Shown: piece after piece, positions 46,986-60,550 of the stretch | How the letters are laid out: every line of letters starts with the position of its first letter | Numbering within the stretch: the first letter of the stretch is position 1 | NCBI GenBank assembly: GCA_022410635.1 | Contig: JAJVDF010000258.1 | Coordinates: 318,779 to 382,778 of the forward strand | Source: Tretioscincus oriximinensis | Taxonomy: Eukaryota; Chordata; Lepidosauria; Squamata; Gymnophthalmidae | Reading direction: 5' to 3' | DNA length: 64,000 nt | The notes under the pieces: generated by a model | Told to the model about the DNA's origin: nothing | Database searches by the model: none | The model's input: only the letters and a program-made list of their open reading frames with translations | Made by a program: the position numbers and the translations under genes

Positions 46986-48869
46986 TATATACGAATTAGC
47001 AAGCTTAAAGAAAGATAAAAATATGTATTTTTTAAAAGCACAGTTACTGTACAAACTAAAACTAAAAATGTCAAATTTAATAGCAGAAATTATTTTAATC
47101 TTAACAAGTAAGTTCTTTAAAAGCCCCTTAAACCTTCTTTACTCTCATTAAAATTAATCAGGTTTTTAAAAGAAGTTCAATATTTTGTGTGACACAGCTG
47201 GAAAAATTTGTTTATGCTTGTTGTTAGTATGGTTGTGAGAAACATAGTGGCACAACCTATGGTCTTTAGAGCACACACCCTTGATTTATAGCCAAGTTAA
47301 TTAGGGGAAATCTAATGAAAACTACAAAGTCTGCCAATAAGGCTGGGGGAATGGTATCAAACCTAAACAACCTGACAGGTGACTTCAGAAAAGCTATTCT
47401 TCATAGGAGGCAATTTCACATAGATTAGAGACCTTTGACAATTGATTGAAATAACTTTCCAAACTGAAGTCCATAAAAAGTACAATTAAAATTGATACTA
47501 GATAAAATCAAATACTTCTTTTGGGCATTTATGCCAAATTTATATTTACGTAATATAAATTTCTACAAATGCTTTCAAAATAAAGGAGAAAGAGGTGCCA
47601 AAATGATAGGCATATGGTAATGAAATCTATGCAAAACATGAAAGTACAAACATTAATTAGAACTTGACAAAAGGCCAGGGACATTTAGTAAACACTGTAT
47701 TTCCTTTTGTCAAAATGGTCACCAAAATTTATTCCACTAAGAAACAGAATCATTGTATGATGTTGCAGAAAGAAGACTCTAACATTGAATGACAATAATT
47801 TGAATATATTCTTGCCCTGTGGCTAAAAGTCGTCTCTTCAGGTTCAGCTGTCGCTGTAGACTTATATTTATTAAATGAGAAATACTGAATTTTTTACTGT
47901 AAGTTATTCTAGTAATTCTCATAAAATGAAAATGTCAATTTTGCTGCAAATAAAGCAAAATGATTGTACATTTTAAAGATCCTGCCATTTGATTGTTCAA
48001 ACTAATTAACGGGTACCTGACAGCTGGTATAAAATTGCTACTAAATATCCCTGCTGAATCACATAGTGTCTATGAATTTAATGTTCATTAAAATATGTCA
48101 CTATTGGAGATCAAAAACTGTGACCATCTGCCACCGTAACCTTAAGCATACGTTGCTCTTCGGAAATTGTATCTAACACTGTTACCTGAGTAAAGTTGCA
48201 TAAGATACACACATATCCATATTAATTGTTAGTAGAGAAAGATAGGATTCACAAAGTGAAAAAGCAAATACTAAAGTCCAGATTCCCAAAATATTGTTTT
48301 TTGGGGTAGTGAGGAATGGGACATTATTTGGATTAAACATCTCTGACTAAGGTTAAGACATTGATTCTTTGTAATAAAATTGCTTCATTATTTTTCTTTT
48401 TAAAACTTTTTGGAACTGCAGAGTAATTACTTACATATGTGCTGCATAAGGTTAAATTCTATTGGTGAGCTGGAACCTTGAAGGAAATACAAGAATAATC
48501 CTTTTCTTGAAACTTACAGCACAACTCTGTTGATTCTTTACCAGTTCCACAAGCACATACTAAGGATTGTTTGGGTACATATAGTGATTAGAGCAGGTTA
48601 GAAATCATTTACTTAAACTTTATACCTAATCTTTATCTCCACTACAAATTTTGGAATTTTTTTTTGGCACATACTGTACAAATGCTACAATTCTTAACTA
48701 ATTGAACTCAACAAAAGCACAACTCAAAAGTATTAGAACTGATAAATTAAAATATTCATGCACACTAAACTGACAGAAATTATTTATTTCCTGTTCTTCA
48801 GCTGTGTCTTCACCAGATGTGTCAATTCATATAGTGTGGGTACCTGACACACATCGGGGGGGAGGGGAT

Positions 48870-49500
48870 ATTTCATAATCTAGGTGACTATCATCCAGAA
48901 GGTCCTTCCATGTGTCTTTAACTACTAAAAATGGTGGGATTACAAAAAGAGCCTATTGGATATTGGACTGTCTGTATGGCAGTAGGTGTTCCTTTAGATA
49001 TTTTTGGCTCAAGACATTTAAGGCCTCAAAAGTCGATGTTAAACTTGGCTCTGTAGCAAATAAGCTGCCAGTGCAGTTAATTTAGGATTAGTGTGATGTG
49101 CATCCAGCCAGCTGTATCAGTGTATTTTTTATTTATTTATTTATTTATTTGTACTTGTATCCCGCCCTATAACCGAAGGTCTCAGGGCGGCCAACCATAG
49201 GGTAGCACACATAGCTTGTTGTTGCTTTCTCTACAACATACACCCTGTGGAGTAGGTGGGGCTGAGAGAGTTCAAAGAACTGTGACTGGCCCAAGGTCAC
49301 CCAGCTGGCTTTCATGGAGGAGTGGGGAATCGAACCGGGAGACTACCAGATAAGAGTCCAACACTCTTAACCACTGCACGAAACTAGCAGCATAGCTATT
49401 ACTCTGTGCACTGGCTGCAATTTCTGAATCATTTTTAAAGACAGTCCCATGTAGAACACCTTATAGAAGCTTGGATTACTCTAGGCAGGTTCCCTCTGTC
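48870..49500 (-). mobile_element. L2 LINE C-terminal fragment, split by a SINE
   Basis: On the minus strand the right part (49500-49385) reads YKVFYMGLSLKMIQKLQPV, a worn form of the L2 motif DYCNALYxGLPLKxxxKLQLVQ. The left part (49120-48870) continues in broken frames towards an LxxYLLQS..., LKEHLLPY stretch as in the L2 C-terminus. The SINE at 49123-49380 sits between them, so it inserted into this L2. Confidence 0.68.
49123..49380 (-). mobile_element. tRNA-derived SINE with ATTT tail
   Basis: On the minus strand a B box GGTTCGATTCCCC (about 49338-49326) and an A-box-like TGGTTAAGAGTGTTGGACT (about 49373-49355) have the spacing of a tRNA promoter. The body carries CAGCTGGGTGACCTTGGGCC and GGTCTCAGGGCGGCC-type sequence (plus strand) and ends in ATTT repeats. 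It is well preserved compared with the L2 around it. Confidence 0.88.
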
Positions 49501-51231
49501 CAGCAAATTAGCTATTCCTTTCACACACACCTCCAAATAATATGAGAACAGTCTGATTTTCTTTTTCATTCAATTCATATACTATATATTGTCTCATCTA
49601 CCAAAATAAATATTAGCTCTTCCATGATTATAGGAATATGGAAGATACGTTGCTGCTTCCCTTCCATATTAACATTTAAAAGTTAGTTGCATTTTTGTCT
49701 CTGAAGTCTCTTTGGGGACCTAATTAGTTTAAAGGTCATCTAGGATAAGCTAGTTTAGAGTTACTGCTGAGCATATAGATTAGTAATGTGCTTGTGTTAA
49801 ATTATTTTCAGTATTTGTGCTATAACTTTTTTGAGGCTAAATTCCTTCTTATGCAGTTTTATCTGTTGCATTTATCCAATAACTAAGTAAACACTGTCAA
49901 AATATTTGAATACAGTCAAATGGAATGTAATTGTAAAATGAACAACAAATTCATTTCTAATATGCATGAATAATTTTGTAAAAGGGCTAGCATTCTTATA
50001 TTTCTATTCCTAAAATGTCCTTTAATTTATTGACAAAGCAAAAATGAAACTACACAAAGTTGAATTTTCTTCAAAGTTCTCATTGCTATTGGACAAGACT
50101 AGGGCTACATCCACACAAAGTCAATAATCCAATTGAAAGTCAAATTTCTACTGCATTTGCCTCACCAACCAGTTGGATAAATCAACAGAATGCAGGTTTA
50201 AAAGCCAATTATCCTGATTTACCAATGTAAACCGGGAAAACCAGCTGTCAAATTGGGAGATAGGGTTAAATTGGAAAGACTAACCAATAGCATTTGGGAG
50301 GAGGGACTACTTCATTTCCTCTTGAGAACCAGCAAACAAAATGGCTGCTGGGAGTGAGTGTCATATACAGGGAAACTCTCATTTGCCAAGAGTTGTCAGA
50401 ATGACAAAATCTGGAATAAACTGTAAAGCTATGAAAGCATTGCTTTAAAACCAAAATACTGATTATCTGTGTCAATACAGACTTCGTGTTTACCTTGAGA
50501 GATTTCTTCACCTCCCTGATCAGAACAAGTGGCTCATGGGGTGGGAGAAGCACCTTGGTTTCTTTGNGAAGGACCAATTCTACACGCTGATTCACTTCTT
50601 GTTAAAAATACAATCATAAAATATTGAAATTGATAGGAAGGGCTATTACCCCACTCTTAGCTGAAATGCTTTAGTGTATCTCAAAACTATGCCTGCCATA
50701 TCAGGTACGTGCAAATGCAGCTGTGTCTGGGACAGGAATGTGTCAGGGTTAGATTGCAGACATGTAGCCATTCGCTTGGTTATCTGTTTGGTCCAGCCTA
50801 TTTTTGAGGTCAGAAAACAAAGGTTCTATGGCTTCAACCTGCAAGCTGGGAATATTTTGCTGCTCTTCAAAAATGGACCCTCAAGGAACCGTACTTGACT
50901 CATGCAGGAAATCCTTTCATGTGCTCTGTCAATAGAGTGATCCCGGTGGAAATTCTGCACCTAAAAGTGAGGCAGACATGAGAAACATGTGCACATCATC
51001 TGACATAGTTCAAGGGGAGTGTGCAAATACTGTCTCTATTGTGTTACAGTGTTGACAGAGAAATATCAATATGTATGTCTTTACCATTTGTGTAACAGTA
51101 ATTCCAACTTTTGATGATTTGAGCTGTATGAGCACCACACATTCTCACTTGCATTATGTATAATGTTTTTGTTTCTCTTTCTCTGCTTTAACTAATTGGT
51201 AGTTTCTGGGTGGCCACTCCTTTTTCAACAG

Positions 51232-51411
51232 ATCTTAAAAGGAGAATTGGAAATAAAGAGGCAGACAATGGATAAACTGAATTTGCTCAGCCAAGAACTA
51301 TTGTCAGCTGTAAAAAGTAAACCGCTGTCTCAAAAGCTGGAAGGTTGGTTGGAACATGTTGCTCAGCGTTGGGACAATTTGGCACAGAAGTTAGAGAGCA
51401 ATTCTAAGCAG
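51232..51411 (+). CDS. DMD: DMD exon 16: spectrin repeat R3, helices 2 and 3
   Basis: 180 bp, 60 codons, in phase, the human length. The translation is ILKGELEIKRQTMDKLNLLS, then QELLSAVKSKPLSQKLEGWL, then EHVAQRWDNLAQKLESNSKQ. Conserved helix tryptophans are in EGWL and QRWDNL. The charged first helix is less conserved than the end. The donor is GTTTGT, weaker than consensus at +3. Confidence 0.97.
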
Positions 51412-54097
51412 GTTTGTCACAACTATTACTGCATCAACTGCTGACAACTAAATAATATGTCACTGGAGTGAGTGGAGTGGAATTGATGTAGTTCTAATTC
51501 CTGTTTTCACTCTGTTTTATAGCCTTTTCTTTACTAGAGTCAAGCTGTATAAAATTGGCTGTATTCCCACAGATTCCGCCTTTTTTCTAGACTTGCTGAT
51601 ATTCATAAGAAGTCTGTGAAATGTCCTTCCATTTCCACGTGTCTTCTGAATAGAGGTCTTTATATTTTACCAGTGATAGAATTTTTTTATGAAGAAATGT
51701 GGGGTATTATTTAAATTGAAACTTAGCTATTTTTTCTGGTAGCTTCTTATGACAATTAGTTGCTTCTCTGGCAGAGGGAACTTATAGTTCATTGCAGATG
51801 AAAGCATGCTTTGGGGAAATGAAAGCAAGGCTTCTCTCTCAATTCTGCTGTTTTGCCATCTCAAAGTACAGAGTAGTGCTGCTGTCTTGTGGACTTGGAA
51901 CTTATGAAATTAACACCTGTACCATGAACATACATCACTCCAGAGTTAATGATAGGTATCGTTGAAAAATTCAAGTATATGTTCAAGAAAGGAATGGAAG
52001 ATGTATGGTTAATAGTATTTTCTGGTGGTGATAGTACTTTCATAATAGTTTCAAAAGAAATGATCTTAACTGTCCATAATTAAATAAAACCAGCTTTGGG
52101 TGTAGGAAACACAGAGATTAACTGTAAATGTACTGCTATTGTTTTTTTAGTTCAATTTAATGATCAGGAAGCATTCCATAAAAACATAAGAGGAGCCCTG
52201 CTGAATTGGGCCACTGCCCATCTAGTCAAGCATTCTATCTCACACAATAGCCCACCAATTGCCCCTAGGCAGTCTGAAACATAAGAAGGCAAACTCCTCG
52301 CCTATTCTCAACTCTTCAGTAGTTTATTTCTTGTTTAAGTTAGGCAGAAAACTATTGGGTGCCTTTCCAAATGCTGGCTTTAAGTGTGGATGACATAAAA
52401 GTGTGATTTCCCATCTCCGCTTTCAAAGACTATATAGCATAAAAGTGTCATTTTTATTCTGATAAATATCTAATTGCTTACTTTCCACACTGCCAGTACT
52501 GTACAACAGAGGGCCTCTCTGCCCTCATCAGACAGTATAGATCACAACAAAAAGGATTAGGAGGTCAAAAATAGTATATCTTTCTACTCTCTCTAAATTT
52601 CTCTAACTCAATTGAGAGGGATGCATTTTGATCACTTAGACCCCAGCCACATATTAAGCCCTTGAACCCTAACTTTGAAGTAGACCACATGGNGATTAGG
52701 TTAGTCTGGATCAGGGGTTGTTCCATAACACACCTTTCAAAGACTTGGACCATGGATGTTGCTTTCCTCCAGCCTGCAGTACCCCTCTGACACAATAGCT
52801 AAGAGTATTGCTTAATTTTTTTTAAAATGTCATTGCTTTAAATTTTCATTACGTTTAATCAAAATATCTACCATAACAAAGTGACAGCATTTATTTCCTT
52901 GACTCTTTGCCAAGGAAATTCATGGGGAGAATGCCTTGAAGAGGCTGATAGGCAAGTATTGACTACTGATAAAGAGGAAAGGAAGTGTTGCTGTTTTGTA
53001 ATAAGCGCAGAATTTGTAGAAGAACCAATCTATGTTCTGCAAACTATGCAGGGAGTAGATCTAGCAAGCAGGCGTTTTAGCTATGGAACGTTCACACTTC
53101 CTTAAACACTTTTGTTACATTTTGCAGTGCCATTGTCTCCTTGGACTTTTTCACAAGACACATACTTGATAATCACAGTGACAGATATAAAGATCCATAA
53201 ACTGCTAGAGAATAGAACAATGTGCTGGCAAGACACCACCACAGGACCAGAAAGAATTAAGAATTGACCTTAATTCTGCAATAGATTCCATAATAAACAC
53301 TTGCTGTTTGCATAGTAGCACAAAATATGCAGAGCCTGACCCTTTCCCCTTACCCAATTCTTGTCCATTCACACTGAATTAGTCCAGTGTCTCTGTTCTG
53401 GACTACAGACAGTATGCAGATAGAGTGTCCCATTAGACTGGAATAGGTTACGGGATGGTTGTCACCTACTATAGGTGGAGGCATGAATGGGACAGGCCAT
53501 ACAAATACAGATAGCTCTGTTCCACTTCAATAGCAAACTAATCTACTGTGGGATGAGTTGTTTAGTCAGTAACTGGACATCCTGTTCTGTCATGGAATGG
53601 GGAGCTGAGTGCCAGAATTATGCAGCTTGAGGTAGAGACAGAATATTGTTAGTGTAATTAGGACTGTATATTTTCTCATTTTTAAGTAATGATTAGCAAA
53701 ACCAAATAGAAACTATTGTAGAAGCAAACAGAATAATTTCAATCCCTTAATTATGAAGTGAAGAATGTGATTTTATGTGTATACTGCATATTATGTAATG
53801 TATTTCACAAACTGAAGTTTGGGGTATTGCATATGATCACTGGACATGATATATAAGGAGCTATAAATGCATTCTATTTGCNTTCCCCCCTGATTTTGAT
53901 ATTGACTTTTTTCATAAGTCTTATTCAACTAGACACAGATAAAAAAATTGGTTTAAGTTCAATACAGCATTGCTTATGTTCTGAAGGTCAACCACTTAAC
54001 AAGGAGGAGCTGTTTCTCATTTTCTATTGCCTCTCCAAACAGTCTTTATTGGAATCTTTCAAGCTATGTATGACCTGTGTTTCAATACTTCTTGCAG
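51412..54097 (+). other. DMD: DMD intron 16
   Basis: 2.7-kb intron. The only element I recognise is a CR1 fragment (52173-52320). 51412-52170 and 52330-54097 hold nothing nameable. The acceptor is ACTTCTTGCAG. Confidence 0.92.
52173..52320 (-). mobile_element. CR1 3' fragment
   Basis: The plus strand AACATAAGAGGAGCCCTGCT, then CCCATCTAGTCAAGCATTCT and ATCTCACACAATAGCCCACC, is the reverse complement of the CR1 3' end also seen at 9850-10100. Confidence 0.75.
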
Positions 54098-54273
54098 ATT
54101 TCACAAGCTGTTGCTACCACTCAGACATCACTAACCCAGACAACAGTAATGGAAACTGTAACTATGGTGACCACCAGAGAACAAATCCTGGTTAAGCATG
54201 CAAAAGAGGAGCTCCCACCACCTCCACCCCATAAGAAGAGGCAAATTGTTGTGGATTCTGAAATTAGGAAAAG
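54098..54273 (+). CDS. DMD: DMD exon 17: hinge 2
   Basis: 176 bp, the human length; 58 codons plus two bases of an Arg codon completed by exon 18. The translation ISQAVATTQTSLTQTTVMET, VTMVTTREQILVKHAKEELP, PPPPHKKRQIVVDSEIRK is hinge 2 of dystrophin. It is proline-rich and flexible, lies between R3 and R4, and is near-identical to mammals. This exon is the strongest evidence against utrophin. The donor is GTGAGA. A long inverted repeat starts about 70 bases downstream. Confidence 0.98.
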
Positions 54274-54341
54274 GTGAGAGAAATGTTTGGTTGGAGGAAC
54301 ATTTTGGAACAATAAAAAGTGTTAATCTTTAAGGCTGTTTT

Positions 54342-54864
54342 CTGTATTCTGAGGGTTTGTTTAACTTTTTAAGTTTTCTGAGTATGTTTTGAGAAGGACA
54401 ATTTGNGGACATAAAAGTCTGTTTGTGATCTTAGGCCCTTGCCACAAATTTGCTTTGAAACCTTCTCCAATCCTGAATCTTAATCTGGATTAAACTAATT
54501 CACCAGAACTGAAAAAGTATTAAAGTAATTAAAGACCTTTGGGTATAGGGTGGAATAAAAATGTAAGTAAATAAAAATAAATAAATAATAGATTGTGAGG
54601 ACTGCCATTTGTTTCTTAATTTTAACACGTGGCTTTCTGTCCCCACAATCTATTGTTTCTATACTCAAAGGTCTTTAATTACTTTAATACATTTTCAGTT
54701 CTGATGAATTAGTTTAAGCCAGGTTAAGCTTCAGGATTGGAAAAGGTTTCAAAGCAAATGTGTGACAAGGTCCTAAGATGACAAGACTACAGACAGACCT
54801 TTATTTCCCAAAACTGTCCTTCTCAAAACATACTCAGAAAATTTAAATGTTAAACCCAATACAG
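54342..54864. repeat. Long imperfect inverted repeat
   Basis: The left arm 54342-54602 and right arm 54639-54864 are complementary over nearly their whole length around a loop of about 36 bases. Matching blocks include TTTTCTGAGTATGTTTTGAG (54374-) with its complement near 54820-54840, TTGCTTTGAAACCTT (54458-) and TAAAGTAATTAAAGACCTTT (54523-). The left arm carries an extra 30-35 bases (a GGTGGAATAAAAATGTAAGT-type tail). Mismatches are scattered, so it is not recent. It may be a foldback transposon or an inverted duplication of a LINE tail. Confidence 0.82.
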
Positions 54865-57179
54865 TTTTTGATAGCTTGACCTGTTTAACCCATGGCCCTT
54901 GTAATGCAGAACAGGGATCTGCCATTTGCCTATTTGTGCAATCTACAGTAAGCAGCACTACAATTTAAATGACAGTTCTTTCTTCCATGATATAATCGGG
55001 AATAAAGTCAGTGCGGAAATGTCTGTGATGCACAAAGCTAGAAAGATTGCATCACTCTGCAGTGACTCTTCATTCACATTTTAAATAGAAAGGTGTCTTA
55101 ATGCCAGCAATTCAATTCACAATATTGTGTGAACTGGATGGCTTGAGACATCTGGGCCCAAGAAGTTTTTCATGGAGTAAGAAAGTCTTCAGAAGCAGAG
55201 AAGACTCTTACTTCATTTTAATCCTGCAGCCTGGGACAGAACATGCGAGAAGAAGCATCAGAAAGTTATAGAAACCTTGGAATAACTGAGGACATAATTC
55301 CTTGTTATTAATCCATGAATTCTGATGAGGGAAAATTTTGCATATTTGCAGCATCTCTCATAAGGGTCTTCAGGATAAGTTTTTAAAATGGATCATTAAC
55401 TAGAGTAGCTGAAAACACACAAAGGCAACCAAAAACTGAAGGACAACAGAGCTATCTTCCAAAACAATAACAACCCTTTATTAAAAACATAGCAAAAAGG
55501 GTTTAAGAAGGCTTAGACATACTAATAATAATAATAAAAATTTGGAGTTGTTAGAAAGCTTATTTTAGTTTTAGGAGAAACTGTAGCTCTGTGAAGTTTG
55601 TTGCTTAGAGTACCATTAGGAGACTTGCATTCTTTTTATAACAGAGTTGGAAATATTTTATTTTCCTGTTTTGTTTTAATTTGTTTTGATTCAAGTATGT
55701 GATGGCTAAAATGTTTCCTCCTCTGGGACTGGTCAGAAAATTGTTTCCCCAATTCATGAAGAAGATTCTTTTGCTTGGAAACAAATAAAATAATTGCTAA
55801 ACACAATTTTTTGAACCCAAAGCATTCCAGATTTTTTTTAACAATCTCGTAAATTTACCATCTTATGTTTAGATCCTATAAAACACTCAGGGTCTTGACC
55901 TTTCAGGAATAAAATATCTTTATAGAAAGGTTGTGCTATNTCATTTCAAAAGCATGATCTACTGTACTGTCATGCTAGATAACTCTAAAAAAGGGGGAAA
56001 TTATTGCAGGATAGGTGCTCCATCTAGTGTTATCAGCGAATTTTGGATACTTTACTTCTTGCTTTCTCTAAAAGCCATGAGTTGTTGACCAAATCAATGA
56101 TACTATTAAATAAAAATAGATTATTTAAAATATCCTAATTTAATGATCTGTGCTAATGAAATTGCTACACTGTATAAATCATTTGACTTGAATCATAATA
56201 CACATTTTTTTAAAAAAACCTGCTAAAACTAAGCTATTGCAAATGTATCTGAAATTATATTAGTGGCAGAATTTAAGACCTGTCAATGCCATTTATCATT
56301 AGGGGTTTGTTGTGATTGCCTACTTCTACAGTACTCTTCAGACCAGAAGTTATGGGGGAAAGAGATATATTTATGAAACAGTGTCCTTGCAGGTCAGTTA
56401 GAAAATTAGTAAATAGTTATAAGTATTTTGACTTTTCAGATGACATCAAATGACTCTGCAGCTCTTATGACTACTTTCCCCACTTGTAAGGCCACATTTA
56501 TGAGAGTTTTTCTCTGATTTCATGCTCCTTTTACTCAAACTTCAATACTGTTTTAAGCATTCAGGAAACCAAATCATTTTCTTTCTGTCCAAACCTTTTT
56601 CATGAGTTAAAGATCTAGTACCTTTTGACATTATGTCAAAAGTTGGGTTGGCTGCTTAGGATCCAAGCTATCCAGTTCTGAGTTTTAAAAAAGGTTGAGG
56701 GTAAGATATATGTCTGTTTTGGTATGCTCTGTCTGGATGTTAGCTCACTTGGTTGAAAGTGGAGGACTAGAATTTCTTTTATAGCTTTGTTCTACAATTC
56801 TTCCAGAGATTTCTCTCAAAAATAAATAAATAAATTGTAATATGTATCCAACTGAACCTTCCTTGGTTCAATTTAGTATTTGTCATTCTTAATCATTGTC
56901 ATGAACTATAATTTTTGAATCCAGAAAAAAACCTTCTGAAGTACCTATTCTGAACTCTAAAATAGTCTATGGTTGTACACATGTGCTTGTGTGGTGAGTA
57001 GATGCGTCTGTAGACTGCCTTGCCTGGAGACTAGAAAGAAGTGGCTAAACCTACTCAAAAGGGGTTTTTTTCATCGCCCTTCACACAGGAAAAGCTGGGG
57101 GAATATAACGTCCCCACTTCTGGACATTATTGGAGGGAGAACTATTATTTGTACATGGTACTAGGGTTGCAGAGATGCG

Positions 57180-60100
57180 AATAGAAAAGGCAACTAGAAA
57201 AATGGCATCAGATGATAAGCTGAACTCTATTCTATTTCAAATGGAAGGACTGTTGAGTTCTCTCTGCAAGTTATTTAAAGTTCTATAATAGCAGTAGAGG
57301 AAAAGATTAATAGCTTGGCAGGAGACATGGGTGATATTAAAGAAGATGCGAAGATAAGGAAGACATCTCAATCCACAAAGCTAAATTTAAAGCTTTAGAA
57401 GCAGTCGTGGATTCCACCCAATGAGATGGTGGATTTAAAACAAAGACTGACCAGGCAAGAGGACAAATCTAAAAAGAAGAATATTCGTTTTAAGGTGTTT
57501 ATACCTAATTTCAGTGCCATGGACTTGTACAAAGAGTTTGTGGATTGTATTAGATTAAAATTGCTCAAACAACAATAACCTAATATTAGAACTTGGAGAT
57601 TTGATCAAGATTTATTAAAAGATCATTGAGTGAGAGGCTCAATTCAGGATCAGATTCAACAATATTTTTATTTAAATAGAGAACAGGGCGTCACTGAATC
57701 TATAATATGAGATGCATTTAAAGCCATAATTTGGGCCATGTGTATAAGAAGGGCATACAGAAAAGGAGACAGAGATTGAAATACAGATGTGAGTTAATTA
57801 CTCAAATAGGGATACTTCAAGTAAATTATTTAAGAATTAGGAATGGACAAGTTAAATCAGAATTGGAGAATAAAAAAGGGACTAGAGAATTTAGATAGAA
57901 TATTAATGGTTAAAAAATGTATAAATGTAAAGAACCAGTTTCAAGCCTGGGATACCCAAAATATGAGGATGCTGGCTAGAATTTTGAAAAGAAAACAGGA
58001 GAAAAGGAGAATAATTAAATTAAAACAAAGAGACGAGGTAACAATTAACCAAGATAGCCAGATAAGAAATAAACTGCCTGAATTTTCTACGGTGTGAGAT
58101 ACAGAAGGGACCTATAGACATAAGAGTTGCTTTAAGCGAGAAACAGAAAGAAATGCTAAACTCTGAAATTACTTGTCAAGAAATAAATAAGGCTATTAAT
58201 GATCTAAAACCGGGCAAAGCACCAGGGCCTGGTGGCTTTACCGCTAATTTTTATAATGGATTTAAAGAAGAACTGATCCCACATCTGAAATTGCTCTTAA
58301 GTATCTTGCTCCATCATTATTTTATCAATTTATTGGGAACAAACAATAATAGTTCCCATCCTGAAGAATGGCAAGCCGGAGGAAAAGGTTGAGTCGTATA
58401 GACCCATTTTGCTTGCCAATCAGGATTACAAGATCTTTGCCATTATATTAACTAAGAGTTTGGAAGTAGTCATTCCAAAGCTGATACACGAGGCTCAGTA
58501 TGGCTTTGTAAAATCTAGACATATTGCGGATNCCATTTGAGTAGTGACAAACATTCTGTATCANGCACAAAAATATAATAGAAGGCTAGCATTAATTAAA
58601 TTAGACGTATATAAAGCATTTGACTCGCTCAACCATAACTTTATTATTAAAATGTGTGAAAAGCTAAACTGAGGACAAAAATTTAAACTATATATTTATA
58701 AAATGTGTGCAAACAATGCTGCTAAATTATGTGTAAATTCCAGCCTATAATAGCCAATAGAAATAAAATGGTGTCAAGCAGGGATTCCCTATGTCACCCC
58801 TTATTTTCCTTTTAGGAATTGGGCCACTTGCAAATAGGATTCGTAATAACCCCCACATCACCGGTTATAAAATGGTTAAAGAGAAGGTCAAGATTAATCT
58901 TTACACTGATGATGCGTTAGTCATCACAGACAACCCTTTGTATTCTTTACCACATTTGAAAGAGGAAATAAAATGGTTTGAGAAATTATCAGGATTGAAA
59001 ATAAACATAGAAAAATCTGAGATAATGATGTTAAACACGCCAAGAGTAGAACAACTTCGGATAGCATATTTGACTAGTCTAAAATTAGGATTAAAAAAGA
59101 TTTTCTATCTCGGGGTTAGGTTGATGAGAAACCCGCATAAAATGGTGGAAGTCAATTTTAAAGTAATGTGGAAAAAAGTAAAGAAACTAAAGTAAAAATT
59201 GGTTCATCCTAACAAAGTTGAGGGCCCTTAAAATGATGGTGTTACCCAGATTTTTATTTTTATTTCAAACAGTTCTGAGAACAGTGTCAAATCAAATGTT
59301 CAAAGTATGGGAAGATANATTGAAAAGATGAGTATTAAATGATAAAAGAAAGAGCCTTTTATGCAACCAAGGATCAGGCTGGATGGGGCTTTCCTTGTAT
59401 GAAAACAAATGAGACATGTCATATATTTTGGATTATTGACTTAGAATTCAAAGATAAATCTAAATGGGTGAGAATTGAAAGAATCTTAAATGGAATGAAT
59501 AAGCTTTCTATGATGTTACCAAGAATGGAGAGATGTAGAACCAGCCAATGGCTGCACCCCTTAGAAGCTGCATGGAGAGTTTGGAACTCTTATGCAAATA
59601 AATTAATACATTCAAATTATCTGGTTGCTTCAAACATTCTTGGAGACCCAAATTTAGCAAATTACATCCGGGGTTTAATAAGATTAAGAGAATTGATTGA
59701 TATAAATGTAAATTCATACCCAATAGATTGGATAAGAACACTTAATTCATTCCATAGTAACTGGATTGCAGAGACGGCAGTAAGGGATTTTATAAATACA
59801 CCAATGATTAGAGGACTAATTAATAGTGAAGGCAACTTTTTGGGGATATAACAGTAAAAAGAATAAAAGGAGAAAAGAGTTTAATTGGAAAGTTATATGA
59901 AATGTCAATTGAAATTAAATATAAAAATGAAACACCCAGACAATTAGCGCATATGGGAGATTTATCCTCCCTATGCTGGCATGGTTTCGATATGGAGGGG
60001 GAATGGTTTCATAGGCTGTATAACTGCAATCAAATTGGAACATTTTGGGATGGGGTATTTTTGGAATTATATAGCATTTTAGATGTAAAGATCCAGAGAA

Positions 60101-60550
60101 CAAAGAAATTAGTAATTATGGGGGATACTAGTGACTTAACCCTTCCAAGATATTACATCTTCATGGTGGATAGAGCTATTTGGGCAGGCCAATTGACCAT
60201 AGCAAGAGGGTGGAAGCACAATGAAAAATGGACAATTGAGAGATGGTATGAATATTTGATTTTATAAGAAAAAAGAGATTGTGGTGGATGGGAGTTCATT
60301 CTGATGAAAAATGGGATAGAATTCTGTTGGGAACAGAAATTCAAATACACTCCTATCCCATTCAATTGTCATGCTCTTGGATCAAAGACTTTTATTATAA
60401 GTTTCCTAGAGATCTCCTGGAGGGTGGGGGGCCTACTTGTGTATATATTTGTATATTTATTTTGTTTTTGTAATGTTGTATCATATTTATTGTATTATGT
60501 TATCGTTGTGATATATACCAATAAAAATTTATTACATGTATGTATAAAAA
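57180..60550 (+). mobile_element. L1 LINE, internally deleted and decayed
   Basis: Starts with an ORF1-like N-terminus (MASDDKLNSILFQMEGLLSS at about 57201) and a coiled-coil stretch ending DLKQRLTRQEDKSKKKNIRF. Near 57570 it jumps to the ORF2 region just before reverse transcriptase (RTWRFDQDLLKD). It then runs through reverse transcriptase to the ORF2 end and a 3' UTR with AATAAAAATTT and an A-rich end at 60545. The RNA-binding end of ORF1 and the ORF2 endonuclease are missing, so this copy cannot move itself. Confidence 0.85.
57580..60267 (+). pseudogene. L1 ORF2 reverse transcriptase, broken
   Basis: Pieces in order: the linker with KLNQNWRIKKGLENLDRILM (57843-58097); the early RT block ITCQEINKAINDLKPGKAPG (58153-58392); after a frameshift, VESYRPILLANQDYK and DVYKAFDSLNH (58390-58640); then MSPLIFLLGIGPLANRIRN and the catalytic-site YTDDALV (58791-59195); post-RT region (59339-59851); and the C-terminus with SLCWHGFDMEGEWFHRLYNC (59902-60267). 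Stops and shifts separate the pieces. It shares its C-terminal motif with the L1 fragment at 525-1930. Confidence 0.85.

Larger units (their letters stand above)
46304..51231 (+). other. DMD: DMD intron 15
   Basis: 4.9-kb intron. It contains a worn CR1 piece (46895-46985) and an L2 fragment split by a SINE (48870-49500). 46304-46890, 47000-48860 and 49510-51231 hold nothing nameable; a run of 16 or more T lies near 46545. The acceptor is CCTTTTTCAACAG. Confidence 0.92.
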
